DNA of 64,000 bases, taken from contig CM042686.1 in NCBI GenBank assembly GCA_023614405.1, positions 465,094,740 through 465,158,739 on the forward strand, in the 5' to 3' direction. Below, in pieces: positions 56,364-64,000 of the stretch. A program made the position numbers and the translations under genes. Every line of letters starts with the position of its first letter. The first letter of the stretch is position 1. The notes under the pieces are model-generated. The model worked only from the letters and a program-made list of their open reading frames with translations. It had not been told where the DNA came from and ran no database searches. This stretch comes from Avena insularis (Eukaryota; Streptophyta; Magnoliopsida; Poales; Poaceae).

Positions 56364-59300
56364 ATGAAGGCGATGAAATCTCCATTACGCAAGTTCCGGG
56401 GCCTCTCCCTTCCCCACCACCACAAAGAGAGGAAGGGCCAACGCCCGCCGCCAGCCAAACTCGACGAGCTCGTCGACGCCGCCCAGGTTTCGCCGACTCC
56501 TTTTTCCTGATTACTGAGTTTTTTCCCTGGAATAATGGCGCGCTGCTAGATGTGGATACGCACGTAAATCGGATCACCGGGGTTTGCCGATCGATGAGTT
56601 GCGATATTGCCTCTTATTTTTATTTGATTTCCGTGTGTATCAATTTTGTGGTCCTTGTTGGTTGCGATGAATTGTTCCTCCTTGTAGCCATTATGTTGGA
56701 TCCAATAGATGGGAATTAAACTCGAGCGAGGGATACAGAGACGAAAAGTATTTTTTTTCTTTATTTCTTTTGCATGTGAGGATGAAAAACAACATCAATT
56801 CTGTGTGAATGAAATTCTGGAAACCATTTAATCATATTTTAATTCTATAATATGTGAAAATTTTGTGGGAGTTGATTGCTTTATGTGTTATTGTGGTTGT
56901 CACAAGCATTTGATTTTTGTGGCTTGGCTCGGTTCCACACTTCCGCTGGTCAAAGTCCACGGCGGGCAGCTTGGATTGGAGAAAGGTGGTATCTGGAACA
57001 GGTCTCACAGTCAGCAATTCAAAGTCGTTAATGGAATAAGTTTTTATATGTGTTATCATTGGCTGCTGTTTGTTTATATTCAAGATCAACATCAAAATAA
57101 ATTTTGTATGTTAGGAGAGACAGTCATGCCGGCATCTGGTTCAACAGAAATCTAGTGATGTAGGCCAGTTTAGAGGAAAGTGATTGAAGAATTAATAGAT
57201 AGTTGAAAGGGACCACCGGCTTTTAGTCATGGCTAGAGTACAGCACTTCGTTGGATGAGAATGCAGTGCTCTCTTTAATCTTTATTAAGAAGTCTTCTGT
57301 TTCATTTATTTCTTCTTTAAGATGTTTTGAGCTAAGAATCACAAGTTGATACTTTTGCACATGACAATTGATTATTAAGATTTTATTTAAGTATGATCAA
57401 TGTAGGGTTGGTTCGTTTTCGGGTACCCATTCTTTTTGCTACAAGGCTACTACAACTTCCATTTCATTCACTGATGGGCATGTTGCTAGCAAGCAGTGGA
57501 TCTTATACCAGTAGTATTTTGCTGTCTTACTTAGCCCTTGTAGATTCAAATATCTGTATGATGTGAACCAAACCTTAGCATTTTGTTCAACGTGTTCAAA
57601 TGGATACAGACTGCCAAACTCCTGTCAGAATAGATTTCCCTTCTACTATTAGATAGTGCTACGGTTCACCTGTCACTAATAAGTGTAAATATTATCTGTC
57701 TGGTGGAAATACAACTTTTGTAACCCACCCTTTGCCCTGCTGCACTTTTAGCTTATATGAGGTTCTTATTTTGCAGGAAATGGAAGAAATGAGGAATTGT
57801 TATGATAGCTTGCTGTCGGCTGCAGCTGCAACAACAAATAGTGTATATGGTATGTTCTAACGTTTCCTGGAGTAAGTAATTTTCAGTGGAACAGCAGTGC
57901 CCACAACATACTATTAAGAGCGTGTGCTCGCGTAACACTTTCATAATTAGTTGGGATCAAATGTCCGCAGAGTTTGCAGAAGCTATGGAAGAAATGGGAA
58001 CTTGCTTACTTGAGAAAACTGCCATTGATTACGATGATGATGACAGTGGTGAGTTGTCTGGATCTATAGAACATATTATGTGGAAATTTGCATGCTAGCA
58101 TATATTCTTAGCAGTTCTTGCAGCAAAGGGCATTTCTTCATTTAAAGCCAAGTCTGTTATGTTTTAGTGTTACTTCTTTTTTTCTTCTTTGAAATTGTGA
58201 CATCCTTCATTAGAAAATTTTCTTTGTTGATACTACCTTTTCTACACATAAGTTCTTCTAGCTTTATGCTCATGCTTTTAATCGAACAAGATGATGGTCT
58301 GATTTTCAATAAAGAGGAATGGGCGTGTGTTCGAGCAGAGATACAACACTGTCACGAAGGTGACCGGGTTGATTAAGGAGGCCACAGTAGCTAGAGCCCT
58401 TGTGTTCTTTAGGGTGGTTGATGATGTCTTTTGCCTGCGTGTGTGCTGTACATATGTGTTTTCGTCAATCCTCCTTTCCTTCTAATAGAATTTGTAGAGT
58501 GCCTGCCATTCATGAAAAAAGATTTTCAATAAATACCGAGAGCATTTTTTTGTGCTATTTGTTTAGGAGGTCTGCTTCCTTGGTCATAGAAATATTTGGT
58601 GTTTTTTTGCTCTATTCACATGGCTTTACTTGCAGGAAGAGTGCTGATGATGCTAGGAAAGGCTCAGTTTGAACTACAAAAGTTCGTGGATAGTTATGTA
58701 AGTTCCTTTTCTACCTTATTAAACTAAACAAAAATGTCTCAGAAGTCACCATAGTTGTTACATCTACGATTTACTTATTTTTTACTACTCTGACTAGTAC
58801 TTTGTTGGTTTTCTAGCGTACAAATATCATTACTACAATCACAAACCCATCAGAGTCACTTCTCAAGGAGCTGCAAGTTGTAGAGGTTTGATCTTTTTAA
58901 CTGTGGTTCTCTTGACATCATAAATAAATTCCTACCTTTCAATTTTGTAGTGTTATTATTAGTTTACTGTTGACTGCTCATAATGTAGTTATCATCATTT
59001 CTGAAAACAAACAAACTGCATTCATTCTTACTCAAATTTATGCGACCATGACACACTGTCCCTTTCATTTGATTCCTACCGATGCAGGAAATGAAGGACC
59101 AATGTGATCAGAAAAGGTACAAACTTTTACCTTAAATTGTATCATATTTATCTTATCACTCCAGTGTCTCCAAGTTCTGATAAGTGCTACCTTATGTTTT
59201 GGCTTCAGAGAGGCATATGAAACCGTGCGGGCAGCTTACAGAGAGAAAGGACGATCAAGACATTCCAAAGTTGAAACATTCTCCCCAGAACAACTGCAAG

Positions 59301-62300
59301 CGTCCTTTCTTGAGTACCAAGAGGATGCAGCATTGTTCATATTTCGCTTGAAATCATTGAAGCAAGGTCAATTCTTAAGTATTTTGACACAGGCTGCACG
59401 CCATCATGCTGCTCAGGTACGCTAACTCTTTTTCACAGAAACTATTAATATGGGTTTATACTGTGGTATATGCTATAACCATCTCATCATTTTTCAAACT
59501 TTCAGTTGAGTTTTTTCAGGAGAGGATTGAAGTATCTAGAGGCTCTAGAACCTCATGTAAAAGCAGTTGCCGAGAAGCAGCACATTGATTATCACTTTAG
59601 TGGACTGGATGATGACACTGATAATGATGATTACAGCTCTTACCATGACAATCACAGTGAAGGCAGTGAGTTGAGTTTTGACTATGGGGTAAACTTTCCT
59701 GCTTCCAGAAGTTCAATGGATGTAAGTTCTGCTTTCTCTAGCCGGTCCATTCAATTGTATTTTGTCTCATTTGCTCAACCGTATTTATTTCTTAGTGTTA
59801 TATCAGTATTCATCTCGATATAAGCACTTTGAAAGAGTTATTTATGCTGGGCCAATCCTCAAGTTTTGTCTGATAGCATGGTCTGCTCAGTTTAGATTTT
59901 TCAGCAAAAGAGGTACCATTTAGTCGTGGGAGGTTAGTACCCTCTCCTTAGCCAGCTACCTACCATGGAGACTGGCACACAATTTGGATAATGGAGCGAG
60001 AAGCTGAGAATGGAGAAATGGGATGGGAAATGAGATTTTTTATTGCTTCAGAACAAGATTACAGTCGTCCTCTTCATATACTGTGCATTTTCTAGAGAAG
60101 CACGACTCTGTTTGGACTAACAAACCAACAAGGACTTCTACTTACTGGTTACAACTTCTGTCACGAGTCAAACACCAAAACCTGGTGCTGCTCAGTCCTG
60201 GCCTGGTATAGGGTCCCTGCTGGAGCGAGTCTTTTGGCCTCTCCCCCAAAAGACCTTTAGGTGCCCTTCTGGATATGCTCTTAGGCCCCTAAAATTGCTT
60301 TAGGGGCCTGAATAGGGTCCGTGCTGGAGATGCTCTAAGGTGCTTGTGCTCTTACGAAGTGCCACATCCCACTTACCTGCCTGGTGGATTACCCAGCATA
60401 GCAATTCCCAAGTCCTTATGGCAGCCCATCATAATTCCATCTCTGGGTGGATGTATAACAGTTGCTTACCTGGATTTTTGTTTTCATGTTTTGATTCCAG
60501 CATGTAAAAATTCCTGTTCTGTCTTCTTTTTTCTCATCCTCATCATAAATGTCATTTGTTTTGTGTGTAGTTGGATCAGTCTAATGTGGCGAGTCCCTCA
60601 AAACCTCAGAAGGAACATGAGCAGGTAATCCTTCAACTTTGTAGTCATGTTACCCATGCCATTCCTGGTCAATGAGTATTCTCATGCTTGTATGCATGGT
60701 TACAAGCATTCTCTTGAGTGAACATGTAGTAAGAGTAAGTGCTGCCACATGGTATAGTTTAGGTGAATCTGAAGTGGACCCATTTCCGTGTCTAGCTAAC
60801 TGCCTTGTCAGGTATTATTTTTTGGATATGAGCGTTTTTGGGTATTGATACTTTGGTTGAAATGAAGTTTAGTGTTTAAATTCATGCATTGTGGGGGATA
60901 AATCTTTCTTGTTTGAACGGAAGTGTTATATCTATTTTAGCCTACAGATTACCACCGTTTTCTGTCAGAGGTGTGTGCCTCGACCGTCACCTGTTAATTG
61001 TAGTTGTACAAATTTCCACTCCACCAAGTTGGTACAGTATCACTTTAACGAGCACGCTAATCGGAATTGTCTTGCTATATAAGTTTAAATTAATGGTACA
61101 ATAATTAGATTGCGATTTGGTTATGGTCCTTGCTTCCTTCGCTGGTTCCAGTCCTAGTTTGATGTTTGAATATTTCGTACTCCTGCTCTTTTGTTATTTA
61201 AGTCGGATGGTGCTACAGTTTGAGCATTTCATGAAGTTCTTTGAATTTGTGTTCATATACAGGAATATGCCGAGCAAAAAGAGACAGATTTTGCGTCACC
61301 TCGAGTGAAACCAGAGCTTGGTACTCAATCAGCACCAATTTTTGCGGAGAATGTGCTTGATCCATCTGCGAGGCTTCGAAAGTTGATTTCTCCAATGTTC
61401 TCGAGTCCACTACAAGCAAGAACAAACTATTCCTACAAACTCCCAACACCAGCTGATGATAAGAACTCCAATTCAGCAGGCACCAACAGATCACCTCATC
61501 CAGATAAACCTGAGAGTAAATCACACATGGGAGCAAATCTGTGGCATTCCTCTCCACTGGTGAAAGATTTTAAACCGAGCTCCTTGTATAGCGGGACTGT
61601 TAAGAAGCCATCAAGTACTGAGGGGATGTCATCACCATTAGTTTATTCCTACTCAACTTCAGATTCTAAGAAAATGAAGAGAGAATCTTTTTCTGGCCCA
61701 ATTCCAAGCAAAGCAGGATTAAACAAGCCCTCGTTTTCAGCTGCTGGTCATAGAGCATCAATAAACTATCCTCCTCGTGTTATGTCAACAAAATCACATG
61801 GACCAGGTTGGCAGTCATCTGTGGCTCCAAAAGTTCCTAGGATCACTTCACTCCCGACAACATCCCCCAGAATTAGCGAACTTCATGAGCTACCTAGGCC
61901 TCCACCATCTGTAGACGCTGTCCGTCCTGGTTTGGTTGGATATTCTGGTCCTTTGGTGTCAAGGAGGCAGATGCCTAATGTACCAACCCGTGCCTCCCCA
62001 CCATCAAATACAGCATCACCGCTTCCACGGCCACCTGCTGCCATGACTCGCAGTTACTCTATACCTTCAAACAGCCAACGGACACCTATTCTTACTGTGA
62101 ATAAGTTGTTGGAGTCTAGGCATAGCAGAGAGAGCAGCGAAGTTTCCTCACCCCCACTGACACCTATATCTTTGGCAGATGTTTCCCGCAAATCAACAGC
62201 AGAAACAACAATAGACAACAGAATAATAAAGGGTAAGTACCAACTGCTAAATAATGTGTTCTGTTACAAATTTATCTGTAAATATTGATTGCATCTCTAA

Positions 62301-62654
62301 ATCTCCACCATAGTTTTTTCCTATTTTGAAATAACCAATCTGTCCTGAACTTTACAAGAAGCACTTGTTTCATTCCATTGTAGTTTTCGATCACAGTTGT
62401 TGTGTTTCCCCCCACCTGTAGATATTAGATCTTTGCAATCATTTCATTTCATTATTGGTTTTTATCATCGCATTGTGGATACTTTTGGGGAAAACATCTA
62501 GATCAAGGCATCATTCGGAAGTGAATAAAATCTACCCCACTCCTTGTTATCATTATTTTACAAGCTTACATTTAGACATATTCAATCTTTACTCAGCAAA
62601 TACTACAAACAATATCTAACTGTATTCTATCCTTTAATTGCAGAAACCTCGTGA
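56364..62654 (+). CDS. BAR-domain, Pro/Ser-rich protein, At2g33490-like (630 aa, 11 exons)
   Basis: Exons: 56364-56486, 57777-57849, 57971-58048, 58636-58697, 58817-58885, 59088-59116, 59209-59416, 59506-59721, 60571-60624, 61263-62232, 62644-62654. All introns are GT-AG and all phases agree; the total is 1893 nt. An in-frame ATG at 56373 (MKSPLRKF) is an alternative start. Residues 1-20 are basic (MKAMKSPLRKFRGLS). About 30-260 form the helical AH/BAR region, with MRNCYDSLL, LLEKTA, MLGKAQFELQ, FSPEQLQ, RLKSLKQGQ, QAARHHAAQ and HIDYHFSGL at 240-248, followed by an acidic stretch. From 300 to the end it is Pro/Ser-rich and disordered, with FSGP, ISELHELPRPPPS, SGPLVSR, TRSYSIPS and SPPLTP. 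Members are about 620 residues long, so this looks full length. BAR domains bind curved membranes; the precise role of this family is not known to me. Old databases call it a hydroxyproline-rich glycoprotein, but no signal peptide is visible. It is the only intact host gene here. Confidence 0.9.
60205..60340. repeat. MITE-like segment with two hairpins in intron 8
   Basis: Two perfect inverted repeats: GTCTTTTGG/CCAAAAGAC (60229-60237 with 60246-60254) and AGGCCCCTAAA/TTTAGGGGCCT (60283-60293 with 60299-60309). AGGGTCCSTGCTGGAG occurs at both edges as a direct repeat. The pattern resembles small grass transposon relics, but I cannot name a family. Confidence 0.5.
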
Positions 62655-63217
62655 GCACTCATGGGTCCATAGCTTGTTTATAATTGTAGGTAATTTTGTA
62701 TGTAACTAGCTTGCATTATAGGCTTCATTGAACAGTCTTGGTGTTTTTTGTGAAACCGAAAGATAAAATAAAGAGAAATATTTTATCACATTCACGGATG
62801 AAATGCATGAATTCACTAACGGAAGGTATTTAACAGTTTGTTTGGACCTCTATTCAATAGCACTTTCCACCAAAATGATTATGGGCTGACATTTAAATCA
62901 AGCCTGAATTGTGCTGGCCTACGAATCATATAATCATATGCATAAAAAATGCTTTGATACTCTCCTGACATAGTAATGTTGTATTCGTCCTGAATCGAGT
63001 CTAAGCTTGGTTATTTCTAAATGAATAGTCCACGTAGAGCTGGATGAGCACAATATTCATGGCAAACCAACCGGTCCGCATTTTGCCATTTGAAGAGTTA
63101 TGTACAATTTAGTACTCCTACTTGTAGAATTACCTAAAACGTGATTCTATGGTGCAACAGTACAGAAAAGAGCACCGATTTGGCATTGTACAATTCAGTT
63201 TGTACTCAAATATGCTA
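62655..63217 (+). other. 3' UTR and downstream flank of the BAR-domain gene
   Basis: AT-rich. A possible polyadenylation context, GATAAAATAAAG, lies near 62762-62773. No other gene seen. Confidence 0.4.
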
Positions 63218-63311
63218 CTCCCTCGGATTCATAATAAGTGTCGGTGATTTTGTATTGTTTTAGTACAAAGTTTGTACTACATCTCCGACACTTATTCTGG
63301 ATCGGAGGGAG
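63218..63311. mobile_element. Stowaway MITE (94 bp) downstream of gene
   Basis: Ends CTCCCTCGGATTC and the inverse GATCGGAGGGAG (one base longer), flanked by TA. The inner parts ATAAGTGTCGG and CCGACACTTAT pair exactly. Different subfamily from the MITE at 55786. Confidence 0.85.
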
Positions 63312-63313
63312 TA

Positions 63314-64000
63314 TAATAATCTTTGAGTTTTTACATTCCAAATGTCAAACTTCTATACAAACGTTGTTCACAAAATACAGCCTGGCTGTACATCAGAATT
63401 ACTGCTTTTTTTTAAAAAAAACGTACGAGCGAATCATCAAAACCAGTTCCCTAAAATCTCGTTAATTTAGCATAAATGTAAATGTAAATGATCTCGTCAA
63501 GAACCACACAAGGAGCATTAGACAATGGCAAGGAAAACACTTCTTCCTGCACTCCCCCACCCCCTCACACCTCGGGTTTGGTTCCGTTGCCGGCCTACCT
63601 TGTCCAACACAGTGGCTCCGTGAGGCGATGTTTTTGCTCCCTAGACTCGATTTGGTGGATGTTGGGGCGGCTGCCTTGGAAGGTGGACTGTGCGAGCATA
63701 TCTACGACGAACGATGTGGCGGTGGTGATGGCCCTCTCTTTAGTTGTGTGCACGTCGAGGAGCAGATCGCGGGGGTTCCTACCGTTGGCGGTGCTTCGAC
63801 AAAGGCAGTTCCCATATCGTGTTCTAGAGACCTGGCTTGGAGGCAGCAGGCAGTCCGACTTACCGGGTGTAGTGTAGTGTGGAGGTTTTTCCGGGCGAAA
63901 GCTCGGCGCTTCGTGCCAATGGGGGCGATGCCTACGAGCATCATAACCCTCTTAGGGCGCTGTTGTGGGTACCTTCGCCGCACTAGGGCTCCGGCTGGCA
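63314..64000. other. Unassigned DNA at right edge
   Basis: AT-rich to 63480, then GC-rich with open frames on both strands (63488-63877 plus, 63702-63983 minus). No domain is recognised. GTGGGTACCTTCGCCGC-like wording near the end is reminiscent of transposon-derived GC-rich DNA in grasses, but this is a weak impression. Confidence 0.25.

Noticed and set aside
59842..60343. Possible extra exon between exons 8 and 9
   Set aside because: The flanking exons join in phase without it and its content is a MITE-like repeat with stops in all frames.
61213..61557. 114-codon minus-strand frame over exon 10 of the BAR-domain gene
   Set aside because: Antisense shadow of a well-supported exon.
63488..63983. 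Overlapping frames on both strands at the right edge
   Set aside because: No recognisable domain, window ends nearby; cannot be told from chance in GC-rich DNA.

Overview
This is a plant nuclear window, almost certainly from a large grass genome of the wheat/barley tribe (Triticeae). About 55 kb on the left is a nest of LTR retrotransposons, and one ordinary intron-containing plant gene lies near the right edge. The organism call rests on the style of the repeats (BARE/Angela-type and Sirevirus copia LTRs, Sabrina-type Athila LTRs, Tat gypsy LTRs, Stowaway elements with CTCCCTCC ends) and on the gene, which is a grass-type homologue of Arabidopsis At2g33490. No tRNA, rRNA, CRISPR or prokaryotic feature was seen.

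Layout. 1-1698: end of a copia LTR. 1699-3349: 3' end of a Tat-type gypsy element with a decayed antisense ORF and its LTR. 3350-6466 and 19261-21581: a minus-strand copia element carrying only gag, split by 6467-19260, a Tekay-type chromovirus of 12.8 kb with 3.2 kb LTRs and a CCAGG target duplication. 21582-41608: a Sabrina-type Athila element (gag and protease only). Its 5' LTR was hit by the copia element, its gag by a 502 bp hAT-like element (8 bp duplication), and its 3' LTR by 29080-40552, a minus-strand LTR element with 4.9 kb LTRs and a 1.7 kb interior encoding only a CCHC zinc-knuckle array. 41609-46205: a truncated minus-strand Tat gypsy element. 46206-49095: 3' end of a Sirevirus copia element with a 2.3 kb LTR. 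49096-54739: degraded gypsy and Sirevirus debris ending in a 1.2 kb LTR. 54740-55785: unassigned GC-rich DNA. 55786-55907: a Stowaway MITE. 56364-62654: the gene, 11 exons, 630 codons, BAR-domain plus Pro/Ser-rich tail. 63218-63311: a second Stowaway MITE.

The most interesting material is the pair of related Tekay-type elements. The larger one carries two extra ORFs between the primer-binding site and gag, each with a predicted C-terminal coiled coil. The ATG of each of these ORFs, the ATG of gag, and the ATG of the zinc-knuckle ORF in the smaller element all sit immediately after an AG preceded by sequence resembling a splice acceptor, and the long LTR leader carries several good donor/acceptor pairs. 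This suggests, but does not prove, that these elements express several proteins from one promoter by alternative splicing, with the smaller element supplying or borrowing functions in trans. Most retroelement coding regions carry stops or frameshifts, so these copies are probably not active.
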